Part shown: positions 8,952-18,550 of the stretch, piece after piece | Layout: every line of letters begins with the position of its first letter | Position numbering within the stretch: the first letter of the stretch is position 1 | Assembly: GCA_016280595.1 (NCBI GenBank) | Contig: JAEEHB010000015.1 | Span: forward strand, 19,244-83,243 | DNA length: 64,000 nucleotides | Direction: 5' to 3' | Source: Clostridiaceae bacterium | GTDB lineage: Bacteria; Bacillota; Clostridia; Oscillospirales; Acutalibacteraceae | The notes under the pieces: generated by a model | Seen by the model: the letters and a program-made list of their open reading frames with translations, nothing else | Databases searched by the model: none | What the model was told of the DNA's origin: nothing | Made by a program: the position numbers and the translations under genes

Positions 8952-9875
8952 ATGAAGATTGTTTTTATGGGAACTCCGGATTTTTCGGTTCCCTGCCTTG
9001 CAAAACTTATTGAATCGCGCCACGAGGTTACGGGTGTTTTCACTCAGCCCGATAAGCCCAAAGGGCGGCACGGCGAACTTACGCCGCCTCCCGTCAAAGT
9101 GCTTGCGCTCGAAAACGGAATCAAAGTTTATCAGCCCGTAAAGATGCGCGACGGCACCGCTCTGGAGATGCTCAGAGAGGCATCGCCCGATCTGATAATC
9201 GTGGTGGCTTACGGCAAGATTCTGCCGAAGGAAATTCTCGAATACCCGAAATACGGCTGCATCAACATTCACGCCTCACTTTTGCCCGATTTAAGAGGCG
9301 CCGCACCCATACAGTGGGCAATCCTCAGAGGGCTCAAAGAGACCGGCGTAACCGCGATGCAGATGGACGAGGGGCTCGACACAGGCGATATGCTCCTTAA
9401 AGAAAAGGTCGAAATCACCAAAAATATGAACGCGTCCGACCTTCACGATATACTTTCCTCACTCGGCGCGGATGTAATGATAAAAGCGATTGACCTGCTC
9501 GAAGCGGGGAAACTCGTGCCCGAAAAACAGGGCGAATCGGAATCCTTCTACGCGGGAATGCTCTCGAAAGATTTATCACCGATTGACTGGAGCAAGTCCG
9601 CACTTGAAGTGCACAATCAGGTGAGAGGACTTTACGGCTGGCCATGCGCCACCGCTAAACTCGGCGGCAAAACTTTCAAGATTCACGAGACAGTGCTCAC
9701 CGGTGAAAAAGGAAACGCCCCCGGCGAAATCGTAGATTCACACGGCAGGCTGTCCGTTTGCTGCGGAGACCTCAACTGTGTTGAGATAAAAGTGCTTCAG
9801 GCGGAAAACAAAAAGGCAATGAAAACAGAGGATTACCTCAGAGGCAATCCCGTAACTGAAAGAAAGTTTGACTGA
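8952..9875 (+). CDS. fmt: Methionyl-tRNA formyltransferase
   Basis: Fmt transfers a formyl group from 10-formyltetrahydrofolate to Met-tRNA for initiation. The N-terminal Rossmann-type domain starts KIVFMGTPDFSVPCLAKLI. It contains the catalytic region INIHASLLPDLRGAAPIQWAI, with the Asn/His/Asp triad supplied together with MDEGLDTGDML. A C-terminal OB-like domain (DWSKSALEVHNQVRGLYGWP onward) binds the tRNA. At 307 residues it is complete. It lies five bases after def. Confidence 0.96.
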   Translation: MKIVFMGTPDFSVPCLAKLIESRHEVTGVFTQPDKPKGRHGELTPPPVKVLALENGIKVYQPVKMRDGTALEMLREASPDLIIVVAYGKILPKEILEYPKYGCINIHASLLPDLRGAAPIQWAILRGLKETGVTAMQMDEGLDTGDMLLKEKVEITKNMNASDLHDILSSLGADVMIKAIDLLEAGKLVPEKQGESESFYAGMLSKDLSPIDWSKSALEVHNQVRGLYGWPCATAKLGGKTFKIHETVLTGEKGNAPGEIVDSHGRLSVCCGDLNCVEIKVLQAENKKAMKTEDYLRGNPVTERKFD

Positions 9876-9890
9876 CAAGAGGTTAATGAG

Positions 9891-10601
9891 ATGAGTTATT
9901 ACGGAGTGGATTTATACTACTTTATCCTCGTGATACCGGCAATGATTATTGCCCTGATTGCGCAGGTGAAAGTCAAATCAACTTATAAGAAATACAGCGG
10001 AAAACTTAATTCAAAAGGTCTCACCGGAGCGCAGGCGGCTCAGGCGGTGCTCAATTATTACGGCATAAGAGATGTTGTTATTCAGCCTACGGGCGGCACG
10101 CTCACCGATAACTTCAACCCGAGCACCAAAGTGATAAGCCTTTCAACAGGCGTTTATTCTTCATCGTCCGTTGCCGCGGTCGGAATTGCATGCCACGAAG
10201 CGGGTCACGCCGCACAGCACGCGGAAAACTACAGACCTATTCAGATAAGAAACTCCATTGTGCCCGTTTGCAATATCGGTTCGCGCCTCGGAATTCCCCT
10301 CGCGATTCTCGGCGTTCTGTTAACCCCTTACTGGGCGGCATTTTCCTACCTTGTATATATCGGCATCGCCCTTTACGGCGCGGTATGCCTTTTCCACCTT
10401 GTCACCCTTCCCGTTGAATTCAACGCGAGCAAAAGAGCCCTCAAAGTAATCAGCGAAACAGGGCTTCTCTACGGCGACGAATACTCGGGCGCGCGCAAGG
10501 TGCTTACAGCCGCCGCAATGACCTATGTTGCGTCAATGCTTGTGGCGATTGCAAATCTTTTGAGACTGCTGATAAGATTCACCGGAAACCGCAGAAGATA
10601 A
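9891..10601 (+). CDS. YugP-like zinc-dependent membrane peptidase
   Basis: This 236-residue membrane protein belongs to the DUF2268-independent YugP family of zinc metallopeptidases. The catalytic motif HEAGHAAQH (HExxH form) stands after the first membrane helix and a soluble segment. Two or more further hydrophobic segments follow (about residues 135-175 and a last one near 215). The family lies beside fmt and rsmB in many Clostridia, as here, but its substrates are unknown. The start ATG at 9891 has a GAGGT site. It runs in the same operon, ten bases before rsmB. Confidence 0.88.
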   Translation: MSYYGVDLYYFILVIPAMIIALIAQVKVKSTYKKYSGKLNSKGLTGAQAAQAVLNYYGIRDVVIQPTGGTLTDNFNPSTKVISLSTGVYSSSSVAAVGIACHEAGHAAQHAENYRPIQIRNSIVPVCNIGSRLGIPLAILGVLLTPYWAAFSYLVYIGIALYGAVCLFHLVTLPVEFNASKRALKVISETGLLYGDEYSGARKVLTAAAMTYVASMLVAIANLLRLLIRFTGNRRR

Positions 10602-10611
10602 GGAGCGTTAA

Positions 10612-11937
10612 ATGAAATCTGCCAGACAGACGGCGTTTGAGGCGCTGCTGAAAATACATAAAGACGGGGCGTATTCCAACCTCGCTGTTGACAGTGTGCT
10701 TAAGGATAACGATTCACTTGATGAGCGCGACAAGGCCTTTGTCACAAATGTGATTTACGGCACGCTTGACAGGCTGATGCTCATTGACTATAACCTGAGC
10801 CTTTATCTTAATCAGCCGCTCAAGAAACTCAAGCCCGAACTTCACACAATTCTCAGAATGGGCGCTTACCAGATTCTGTTTATGGATAAGGTACCCTCCC
10901 ACGCCGCGGTCAGCGAAAGCGTAGCGCTCGCAAAGGTCAACAAATCCGCCTTTGCCGCTTCGGTAGTCAATGCCGTGTTAAGGCGTGTGGCTGAAAACGG
11001 GCTCAGATATCCCGATATCGACGAAAAATCTCCCAAGTATCTTTCAATAAAATATTCCTGCCCCGAGTGGCTTATTGAACTCTGGACGGAGGCTTACGGC
11101 TTTGACAATGCCCTTGCTCTTGCGGAAAAGGCGATGGAAGCGCCGCCCGTAACGGTCAGGGTGAATAACCTCAAGACAAACAGCGAAGACTTAATCTGGA
11201 AACTCGCCGAAGAGGGCGTGATAGCAGAGAGAGTGCCCGACATGGAAGACGCGCTGTATCTTAAGAATACCGGTGCGGTAGATTCTCTGAGTGCCTATAA
11301 AGAGGGCCTCTTCCACGCGCAGGATATCGCCTCTCAGCTTTGCTGCAGAGCGCTCGCGCCCGTAGTGGGCGATATGATTTTCGATATGTGCTCCGCGCCA
11401 GGCGGGAAAGCATTCACCATTGCCGAAATTATGGGCAACACGGGCACTGTAAAGGCGTTTGACATATATCAGTCAAGGGTTGACCTTATCAGAAAAGGCG
11501 CCGAAACTCTCGGCATTACAAGTATTATTTCAACCCTTTCGGATGCCGCGGTTTACAACGAAAACTTCGGCACGGCAGACAGGATACTTTGCGATGTTCC
11601 CTGCTCCGGGCTCGGCATCATAAGGCGCAAACCCGAAATCAGATATAAAAACGCGCTCGATATATCGGGCATTCCCGAAATACAGTATTCTATTGTAAAC
11701 AACGCTTCCAGGTATCTCAAAAGCGGCGGCAGGCTGGTTTATTCCACCTGTACTCTCAATCCTGCCGAAAACGAGGAAGTGTGTGACAGATTTTTGGCAA
11801 ACCATCCGGAGTTTGAGGCGGTGCCTTTCCTGCCGGAAATAAAGCGCCACAAACCCGGTTACAAATATCTTACTCTTATGCCGCATATCCACTCAACTGA
11901 CGGATTCTTTATCGCGGTGTTTGAAAAGAAGTTATGA
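10612..11937 (+). CDS. rsmB: 16S rRNA (cytosine-967-C5) methyltransferase
   Basis: RsmB methylates cytosine 967 of 16S rRNA using S-adenosylmethionine. The N-terminal third is a NusB-like RNA-binding domain (ARQTAFEALLKIHKDGAYSNLAVD). The catalytic domain has DMCSAPGGKAF for cofactor binding. It also has two catalytic-cysteine motifs, DVPCSGLGIIRRKPEI and YSTCTLNPAENEEV. The 441-residue length is normal. It is six bases upstream of rlmN, and the fmt-rsmB-rlmN-PP2C-kinase-rsgA order is the classic Firmicutes arrangement. Confidence 0.96.
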   Translation: MKSARQTAFEALLKIHKDGAYSNLAVDSVLKDNDSLDERDKAFVTNVIYGTLDRLMLIDYNLSLYLNQPLKKLKPELHTILRMGAYQILFMDKVPSHAAVSESVALAKVNKSAFAASVVNAVLRRVAENGLRYPDIDEKSPKYLSIKYSCPEWLIELWTEAYGFDNALALAEKAMEAPPVTVRVNNLKTNSEDLIWKLAEEGVIAERVPDMEDALYLKNTGAVDSLSAYKEGLFHAQDIASQLCCRALAPVVGDMIFDMCSAPGGKAFTIAEIMGNTGTVKAFDIYQSRVDLIRKGAETLGITSIISTLSDAAVYNENFGTADRILCDVPCSGLGIIRRKPEIRYKNALDISGIPEIQYSIVNNASRYLKSGGRLVYSTCTLNPAENEEVCDRFLANHPEFEAVPFLPEIKRHKPGYKYLTLMPHIHSTDGFFIAVFEKKL

Positions 11938-11943
11938 GGTAAA

Positions 11944-12993
11944 ATGGATATTCTCTCAATGTCGCTTGACGAAGTCACGGCGGCCTTCAAAGAAAATTCA
12001 ATACAGGCTTTCAGAGCAAAGCAGGTTTACGAGTGGCTCCATAAGCACCTTGTGCAGTCCTATGACGAAATGACAAATCTGCCTAAGGACCTCAGGGCGA
12101 AACTTACGGCGGACTTTCCGTTCGAGGGCTGCAAGGTCGAAAAAGTGCAGACCGCGTCCGACGGCACGCTCAAGTTTCTCTATACCCTTAAAGATGATGA
12201 ACTTGTTGAGAGCGTTGTGATGAAATACAAATACGGCTACACCGTCTGCGTTTCCTCACAGGTAGGCTGCAAAATGGGCTGCCGCTTCTGCGCCTCAACC
12301 GTCGGCGGCTTCAGGCGAAACCTGACACCCGGCGAAATGCTTGACCAGGTTTACAGAGCTCAGAGTTATGTGGGCGAAAGGATTTCCCATATCGTGCTTA
12401 TGGGTATGGGCGAGCCGATGAATAACTTTGACAATGTGATGAAGTTCATTTCTTTGTTCACCGATGAAAACGGAATCAATCTTTCCGTGAGAAATATTTC
12501 GCTTTCAACCTGCGGCATAGTGCCCGGCATTGAGAAACTACGCGAAAAGCACCTGCAGCTCACGCTTTCCGTTTCGCTTCACGCACCTAACGATAAAATA
12601 CGAAGCGGCATAATGCCCGTCAATAAGAAATACGGAGTTGATGAACTTTTAAGCGCCTGCCGCAGATACGCATCCGAAACATCAAGGCGTATTTCGTTTG
12701 AATATTCAATGATGAAAGATGTCAATGACAGCGACGAATGTGCAAAAGAACTTGCGTCAAAACTCAAAGGCATGCTCTGCCATGTAAACCTCATACCGAT
12801 AAACGAAGTGGAAACAAGCCCCTTCAGGCCGAGTACGCAGGAGAGAATCAGCAGATTTTCCGAGATTCTTTCCGGCAGCGGAATAAGCACCACGGTCAGA
12901 AGAAAACTGGGCTCTGATATAGATGCATCCTGCGGTCAGTTAAGATTAAAGTCAATCAGAGAAAGGGGGAATCCGGATGCTTCTTGCAGCTAA
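11944..12993 (+). CDS. rlmN: 23S rRNA (adenine-2503-C2) methyltransferase, radical SAM
   Basis: RlmN adds a methyl group to C2 of A2503 in 23S rRNA, and of A37 in some tRNAs, by radical SAM chemistry. The [4Fe-4S] motif GCKMGCRFCAS is at about residues 108-117, with GMGEPMNNFDNVM following. The methyl-carrying second cysteine is in DIDASCGQLRLK near the end. At 349 residues it is full length. Its end overlaps the start of the phosphatase gene by 17 bases. Confidence 0.96.
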   Translation: MDILSMSLDEVTAAFKENSIQAFRAKQVYEWLHKHLVQSYDEMTNLPKDLRAKLTADFPFEGCKVEKVQTASDGTLKFLYTLKDDELVESVVMKYKYGYTVCVSSQVGCKMGCRFCASTVGGFRRNLTPGEMLDQVYRAQSYVGERISHIVLMGMGEPMNNFDNVMKFISLFTDENGINLSVRNISLSTCGIVPGIEKLREKHLQLTLSVSLHAPNDKIRSGIMPVNKKYGVDELLSACRRYASETSRRISFEYSMMKDVNDSDECAKELASKLKGMLCHVNLIPINEVETSPFRPSTQERISRFSEILSGSGISTTVRRKLGSDIDASCGQLRLKSIRERGNPDASCS

Positions 12994-13708
12994 AACAGAT
13001 ATAGGTAAGCAAAGAGAAAACAATCAGGATTCATATTCTTTCGGCGAAATAGTGCCGGGCGTATGCTACGCTGTGGTGTGCGACGGTATGGGCGGCGCGG
13101 CAGAAGGCGCCGTTGCATCAAGGAAATGCTCGGAAATAGTAAGGGAGAGACTTACAGCCGGCTATTTTGACGGGATGAGCGACAATATGACAAAATCCCT
13201 GCTCACCTCCGCAATAGAATATGCAAACCGGCAGATTTACTCTCTTTCGCTTTCCGATGAAAAATATGAAGGAATGGGCACTACCGTCGTAGCGGCGATA
13301 ATCACGAAAAGCAGCGTTTATATTTCGCACGCAGGCGACAGCAGGGCATATCTCATTAATCCCGGGCGCAATATAATGCAACTCACCAGAGACCATTCCG
13401 TTGTGCAGAGAATGGTTGAAGACGGCACGATAACTGCGGCGCAGGCGGTTGACCACCCCAAGAAGCATCTTATCACAAGGGCTGTCGGCGTTGACCCGGA
13501 AGTGAGAACGGATTTCTGCCAGGAAGAGGTTGAGCAGGGTGATATAATCCTGCTTTGCACCGACGGCCTCACAAACTATCTTTCAATCGGTTTTCTTGCG
13601 GAACTTTCCGGTGAAACTTCTCTCGAGGGGTTTGTAACCGACCTTGTAAACAAAGCAAACGAAAACGGCGGCGGCGATAATGTGACAGTTGTTGCCGTAC
13701 AGGTCTGA
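12977..13708 (+). CDS. prpC: PP2C-type Ser/Thr phosphatase (Stp1/PrpC)
   Basis: This manganese-dependent phosphatase reverses phosphorylation made by the adjacent PASTA kinase. The 243 residues contain the PP2C metal-binding set: a first block with DIGKQRENNQDSY, then VVCDGMGGAAEGAVAS, SHAGDSRAYLI, and the closing ENGGGDNVTVVAV, where Asp residues bind metal. It starts at ATG 12977, with GGGGGAATCC just upstream, overlapping rlmN. It lies 17 bases before the kinase gene, so both are made from one message. Confidence 0.95.
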   Translation: MLLAAKTDIGKQRENNQDSYSFGEIVPGVCYAVVCDGMGGAAEGAVASRKCSEIVRERLTAGYFDGMSDNMTKSLLTSAIEYANRQIYSLSLSDEKYEGMGTTVVAAIITKSSVYISHAGDSRAYLINPGRNIMQLTRDHSVVQRMVEDGTITAAQAVDHPKKHLITRAVGVDPEVRTDFCQEEVEQGDIILLCTDGLTNYLSIGFLAELSGETSLEGFVTDLVNKANENGGGDNVTVVAVQV

Positions 13709-13725
13709 CAGGAGGAATAACGGAT

Positions 13726-15942
13726 ATGGATAACTACACAGGAAAAAGACTTGACGGACGATATGAAATCCAGGAGGTCATAGGTGTCGGCGGTATGGCC
13801 GTTGTCTATAAGGCCTATGACAACATTGATGACAGAATAGTTTCCGTTAAAATCCTCAAGGATGAATTTCTCGCAAACGAGGAATTCCGCCGCAGGTTCA
13901 AAAATGAATCCAAAGCGGTTTCCCTTCTTTCACATCCCAATATAGTGAAGGTTTACAACGTCAACTACGGTGACAGACTTCAGTATATCGTGATGGAATA
14001 TGTTGAGGGCATCACGCTCAAGGAGTATATTGAGCAGCAGGGAAAACTCGGCATTAAGGAAACCATCTATTTCACCACTCAGATTCTCCGCGCCCTTCAG
14101 CACGCCCACGACAAGGGCATTATCCACAGGGATATCAAGCCCCAGAATATCCTTCTGCTCTCAAACGGCAACATCAAGGTCACCGACTTCGGTATTGCCA
14201 GATTCAGTTACAGCGACACAAAAACTATGAACGACTCGGCCATAGGCTCCGTTCACTATATCAGCCCCGAGCAGGCGAGGGGCAACGCCATTGACGAGCG
14301 CACGGATATCTATTCCGTAGGCGTTGTGATGTATGAAATGCTTACCGGCAAACTTCCGTTTGTTTCCGAAAACAGCGTTTCCGTTGCTCTTATGCAGCTG
14401 CAGAATGACGCTAAGAGCATCAGGGAAATTAACCCCAACATTCCCGTAGGTCTTGAGCAGATAGTCAAGAGGGCTATGGAAAAGGATACCAAGCAGAGGT
14501 ATCAGACTGCCTCCGAAATGCTCCTTGATATTGAGGAATTCAAGAGAAATCCCAACATCAGATTCAGGCAGGATTATTTTGTTGATTCCGACCCCACCAA
14601 GTTTGCAACGGCAAGCGGCTCCGGTCCGTCCGTGCCCGGCACGGCGACCAAAACAAGCACCCAGGTTGCAAAGCCGATTGTTGAGGAGGAAGAGGAGGAT
14701 GAGCCCAAGAGCGGAAAAGCAGGGTTTATCATTATCGGAGTCCTGCTCGGCCTTCTTGTGCTCGGCCTGATTACATTTGCGGGTCTGTATTTCTTCACGG
14801 ATGTATTCAGTAAAGACGCGGCGCTTGTGCCGAGTTTCACGGGGCTCGATTACGAAACCGAAATCAAAGACAACCCCGATTACTCCGACTACACGTTTGA
14901 AGTGGTGTATGAAGCGAATTCACTGCTTACAAACGGTATGGTTTATGACCAGAATCCCCCCGCAAACAGAAAGATGGATAACGCGAGCAAGGTTATCACC
15001 CTCTATGTTGTTAATAACAGCGAGCCGGTCACGATACCCGATGTCAGCGGTATGATGTGGGAGGCGGCACAGACAGCGCTTGAAAACAAGGGCTTCAAGG
15101 TAAATCTCCTGCCCACGGTCAGCGCCACCATCGAATTCGGCACCGTTATCAAGACAAAGCCCGCTGCCAACACCGAGGCTGAGCCCGGCACAACAGTCAC
15201 CATTTATTACGCAAGCGACGAAGACCTTATCGAAGTGCCCAAAATAGTCGGCTGGGATTACAATATGGCAAAGGAAAGACTTGAGTCAATGAACCTTGCC
15301 ATTGAAGCGGATTATGAAGAGCGCGCAAGCGATCAGCCCAAGGGCACCATAATCGCCCAGAATCCCGAAGAGGGCGACAAGGTCATTGAGGGCACGAGAA
15401 TCGCGGTTGTTGTCAGCAACGGCGTGCCCGATATAATGAAGGCCGATATCACCATCGATCTGCCCGACAGAAACTCATATCTGAGTTTTGATGTATATGT
15501 CAACAACGAGAGAAAGGTAAGCACCTCTCTTCTTATGGACGGAAGCAAGCACAAGTTTACTGTAGAAGGCTCGGATGAAGCCGCTTCGGTCAAGGTATAT
15601 ATTGACAACAGCGAATACTATTCCTGCACGGTGAACTTCAAGAGTAATCCCGCCGTTATTTCCAATGAGCACTATGCTTACAGGTCATCCGGCGGCACAA
15701 CAGCCGTGCTTCCCGATGTAACGGGTATGAATGTTGCCCAGGCGAAGAGCACACTTGCGTCAAGAGGATTCAGCAACGTGCAGGTAAGATACACTCAGGT
15801 ATCAGATTCAAGCCGCAACGGCGTTGTGCTCAGCCAGAGCCCGGAAGGCACAAATACCAATTCCATTGTTGACCGTATAACCGGTTCCATTTCAACAGAT
15901 ACCGCCATTACTCTGACAGTCGGTCAGATGGAAGGCGTGTAA
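13726..15942 (+). CDS. prkC: PASTA-domain Ser/Thr protein kinase (PrkC/Stk1)
   Basis: This transmembrane kinase senses cell-wall fragments through external PASTA domains and controls growth, division or germination. The kinase domain (about residues 1-275) has the glycine loop GVGGMAVVYKAYD, a lysine in VSVKILK (K42), HRDIKPQNILL and DFGIARF. After an acidic linker comes one membrane helix (about 335-358). The external part has three PASTA repeats in a row. A beta-rich segment without PASTA features follows (about residues 565-660), then a fourth PASTA unit beginning LPDVTGMNVAQAKSTL. Total length is 738. Autophosphorylation and regulation by PrpC are known for the family. Confidence 0.95.
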   Translation: MDNYTGKRLDGRYEIQEVIGVGGMAVVYKAYDNIDDRIVSVKILKDEFLANEEFRRRFKNESKAVSLLSHPNIVKVYNVNYGDRLQYIVMEYVEGITLKEYIEQQGKLGIKETIYFTTQILRALQHAHDKGIIHRDIKPQNILLLSNGNIKVTDFGIARFSYSDTKTMNDSAIGSVHYISPEQARGNAIDERTDIYSVGVVMYEMLTGKLPFVSENSVSVALMQLQNDAKSIREINPNIPVGLEQIVKRAMEKDTKQRYQTASEMLLDIEEFKRNPNIRFRQDYFVDSDPTKFATASGSGPSVPGTATKTSTQVAKPIVEEEEEDEPKSGKAGFIIIGVLLGLLVLGLITFAGLYFFTDVFSKDAALVPSFTGLDYETEIKDNPDYSDYTFEVVYEANSLLTNGMVYDQNPPANRKMDNASKVITLYVVNNSEPVTIPDVSGMMWEAAQTALENKGFKVNLLPTVSATIEFGTVIKTKPAANTEAEPGTTVTIYYASDEDLIEVPKIVGWDYNMAKERLESMNLAIEADYEERASDQPKGTIIAQNPEEGDKVIEGTRIAVVVSNGVPDIMKADITIDLPDRNSYLSFDVYVNNERKVSTSLLMDGSKHKFTVEGSDEAASVKVYIDNSEYYSCTVNFKSNPAVISNEHYAYRSSGGTTAVLPDVTGMNVAQAKSTLASRGFSNVQVRYTQVSDSSRNGVVLSQSPEGTNTNSIVDRITGSISTDTAITLTVGQMEGV

Positions 15943-15972
15943 TATGTAATAGAGGAAAGAGGAGATGAAACA

Positions 15973-16851
15973 ATGACAAAAGAAGGAATTATTCTCAAAG
16001 GCATAGGCGGATTCTACTATGTAAAAGCCGATGACTTTCAGCTTTACGAGTGTAAAGCAAAGGGTATATTCCGCAACGAGGGTATAAAGCCCCTCACGGG
16101 GGACAGAGTCACCATATCCGTCAATGAAAACGCCGAAAACACAATAGACGTGATTCACGAGCGCTCCACGGTTATGACGCGCCCGCCGATTGCAAATATT
16201 GACAGGCTTTTCATTGTGCAGTCCACAGTTGAGCCGCGCCCCGTGCTTCTGATTATCGATAAACTCACAGCTCTCGCGGTTGACAAGGGCATAGAGCCGA
16301 TAGTCATTTTCACAAAATGCGATAAGGCGAACGGTCAGCGCTATGCGGATATTTACCGCCGCGTAAATATCAAATCAATCTGTGTATCCTGCAAAACGGG
16401 CGAAGGTATTGACGAGGTCAAAAATGAAATAGAGGGTTATACCAGCGCATTCGCAGGCAACACCGGTGTTGGTAAATCTTCGCTCCTTAATGCCCTTGAG
16501 CCCTCGCTTAACCTCGCGACCGATGAAATCAGCGATGCTCTCGGCAGAGGCAAGCACACCACCCGCCAGAGCGAACTGTTTGAAATCTGCGGCGGTCTTG
16601 TTGCAGATACTCCCGGTTTCGCGTCAATCGTTTCGGAGGACAGCGAGTTCGTTTCAAAAGAAAATCTTCCCTTTGCTTTCAAGGAGTTTGCGCCCTATCT
16701 CGGCCAGTGCAGATTTTCAACCTGCCGCCATATGAACGATATGGGATGCAAAATCATTGAGGCTGTTGAGATGGGCGAAATACCCGTTTCAAGGCACGAG
16801 AGTTACAAGATGCTCCTCGAACAGGCGGAGCAGGTGAAAAGCTGGAACTGA
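15973..16851 (+). CDS. rsgA: Ribosome small subunit-dependent GTPase A
   Basis: RsgA is a circularly permuted GTPase that checks late maturation of the 30S subunit. The order of motifs is that of the permuted family: an N-terminal OB fold, then FTKCDK (G4), GNTGVGKSSLLNAL (G1) and DTPGFAS (G3). A C-terminal zinc knuckle with CRFSTCRHMNDMGC comes last. Length is 292. It starts at ATG 15973 after GAGGAAAGAGGAG and closes the long operon; a strong terminator follows within 15 bases. Confidence 0.96.
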   Translation: MTKEGIILKGIGGFYYVKADDFQLYECKAKGIFRNEGIKPLTGDRVTISVNENAENTIDVIHERSTVMTRPPIANIDRLFIVQSTVEPRPVLLIIDKLTALAVDKGIEPIVIFTKCDKANGQRYADIYRRVNIKSICVSCKTGEGIDEVKNEIEGYTSAFAGNTGVGKSSLLNALEPSLNLATDEISDALGRGKHTTRQSELFEICGGLVADTPGFASIVSEDSEFVSKENLPFAFKEFAPYLGQCRFSTCRHMNDMGCKIIEAVEMGEIPVSRHESYKMLLEQAEQVKSWN

Positions 16852-16865
16852 TTTTTAAGCATAAT

Positions 16866-16898
16866 AAAAACCCCGATGGAATATCCATCGGGGTTTTT
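16866..16898. terminator. Bidirectional rho-independent terminator after rsgA
   Basis: A 10-bp perfect stem, CCCCGATGGA (16871-16880) with TCCATCGGGG (16884-16893), has a 3-base loop. It is flanked by five A on the left and five T on the right. It therefore can stop transcription from both rsgA (+) and the converging oxidoreductase operon (-). Confidence 0.9.
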
Positions 16899-16914
16899 GC
16901 TGTATCAGTAAATC

Positions 16915-17280
16915 TTATTTTGCAGGGCAGTGGTTTGTTGCCACTATATTTACGCCGGTGCCGCAGATGTTTTCAATCAGCACATCGCCGAGCGTTACAG
17001 GAGCGTTAACAGCCGCCGCGTTTACAGCCTGCATGCAGTCGAATATCTTTTCCTTGGGCAGAGGACCTGCGGATTTGCAGGGCACCACATTGTAAATGCC
17101 GCCCTCAACGCGTACTGTTGTCGCGAGGCTTCTCAGGGGATGAGTTATTTCGTCTTTCGCGTATTTTTCTCCTCTGGGGCAGGTGTTGCCGCTGATGCTT
17201 GTGATTTCGCCGCTTTCGGTCATTTCAACTTTGATTGAACAGCCCATAGGGCAGGTAACACAGGTGATATTACGAGTCAT
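16915..17280 (-). CDS. DUF1667 domain protein, small iron-sulfur-type partner
   Basis: This 121-residue protein belongs to the DUF1667 family. It begins with CVTCPMGCSIKV and has a later NTCPRGEKYAKDEI, a CxxCxxxC...C set that could bind an iron-sulfur cluster or zinc. The family regularly follows the two FAD dehydrogenase genes found here. In Firmicutes this trio is annotated as glycerol-3-phosphate dehydrogenase-like; the DUF1667 protein is probably the small or electron-transfer subunit (inferred). It is three bases after the upstream gene in the - strand operon. Confidence 0.9.
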   Translation of the reverse strand: MTRNITCVTCPMGCSIKVEMTESGEITSISGNTCPRGEKYAKDEITHPLRSLATTVRVEGGIYNVVPCKSAGPLPKEKIFDCMQAVNAAAVNAPVTLGDVLIENICGTGVNIVATNHCPAK

Positions 17281-17283
17281 TTC

Positions 17284-18537
17284 TTACACCTCCACCGAAA
17301 TTTCAATAACGCCGTCTTTTTCAAAAGTGTCGAGCATCTTTTTGGTGATTAAAACACTTTCCATTTCGCCCGGAGCGAGACGGGGTCTCTTGCGGCTTAT
17401 GAGTTCATTGCCGTTGTATTTAACCTTTACGGTCGCGTTTTTGAATGTGTTGCCCACTCTGAAAAAGAGTTTGACATCGCCTTCATTGTTGAGGTTGATT
17501 TTCTGGGGAACGATGTATCTCACGGTGCCAACGCCTTTTGTGGTAACCTGATCGCTCTTCTGCTTTTTGCCGAGCACATATCTTGCCGCACCTTCGCCGG
17601 CCGTCTGGCTTTCGAGTGTAACAAAGTCAACGAGGTCGTGCACGTGAAGCACGTTGCCGCAGGCGAAAACGCCCTCGTGATCGGTTTCTCTGTATTCGTC
17701 AACAACCGCGCCGTTTGTCACTCTGTCAAGCCCTATGCCTACCGCTCTGGTAAGTTCGTTTTCGGGGATAAGACCGACCGAGAGAAGCAGAGTGTCGCAC
17801 TCTATGAGCCTCTCCGTGCCGGGAATCGGGCGACGATTTTCGTCAACGCTTGCTATTGTAACTCCGGTAACTCTGTCTTTGCCGTGGATATCGATTACCG
17901 TGGTGCTCAGATAAAGGGGAATGCCGAAGTCGTCAAGGCACTGCACTATGTTTCTGGTAAGTCCGCTCGAATAGGGCATCAGTTCGCATACGCACTCAAC
18001 CTTTGCGCCTTCGAGTGTCATTCTTCTCGCCATAATAAGACCGATATCGCCCGAGCCGAGAATAACGACTTTTTTGCCGGGCATATAGCCGTCTATATTG
18101 ACGTATTTCTGCGCCGTGCCCGCGCTCATAATACCGCTTGCTCTTGTGCCGGGTATGTTGAGAGCACCTCTGGGTCTTTCTCTGCATCCCATGGCGAGGA
18201 TAACCGCTTTGGCCTGAATTTCCAGCAGACCGTCTTTTTTATTTACCGCATAGACAACGTTGCTGTCGGTAATTTCAAGAGCCATTGTATCGGTCTTGTA
18301 TTCGATTTTTTCTTTATTTACAAGGTCAATGAATCTGCTTGCGTATTCGGGGCCCGAAAGTTCTTCGCCGAAATACTGCAGACCGAAACCGGTGTGAATG
18401 CACTGCTCAAGAATTCCTCCGAGGGTTTCCGCTCTTTCGAGGATGAGTATGCTGTCAACGCCGCATTCTTTTGCTTTGAGGGCTGCCGCCATACCTGCGG
18501 GGCCGCCGCCTATGATGACTATATCGTAGTTAAGCAT
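17284..18537 (-). CDS. FAD-dependent NAD(P) oxidoreductase, operon middle gene
   Basis: This flavoprotein contains an FAD-binding IIGGGPAGMAAALKAKECG loop at the N-terminus. A second nucleotide-binding loop VVILGSGDIGLIMARR lies near residue 160, and a C-terminal strand region follows. That is the pyridine nucleotide-disulfide oxidoreductase layout without a redox-disulfide. The start is ATG 18537: AAGGAGGAG lies just upstream on the minus strand, and the longer reading to 18585 would overlap the previous gene. It gives 417 residues. It sits between the GlpA-like gene and DUF1667 and is probably the FAD/NADH arm of that complex (inference). Confidence 0.92.
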   Translation of the reverse strand: MLNYDIVIIGGGPAGMAAALKAKECGVDSILILERAETLGGILEQCIHTGFGLQYFGEELSGPEYASRFIDLVNKEKIEYKTDTMALEITDSNVVYAVNKKDGLLEIQAKAVILAMGCRERPRGALNIPGTRASGIMSAGTAQKYVNIDGYMPGKKVVILGSGDIGLIMARRMTLEGAKVECVCELMPYSSGLTRNIVQCLDDFGIPLYLSTTVIDIHGKDRVTGVTIASVDENRRPIPGTERLIECDTLLLSVGLIPENELTRAVGIGLDRVTNGAVVDEYRETDHEGVFACGNVLHVHDLVDFVTLESQTAGEGAARYVLGKKQKSDQVTTKGVGTVRYIVPQKINLNNEGDVKLFFRVGNTFKNATVKVKYNGNELISRKRPRLAPGEMESVLITKKMLDTFEKDGVIEISVEV

Positions 18538-18550
18538 CGCTCTCTCCTCC

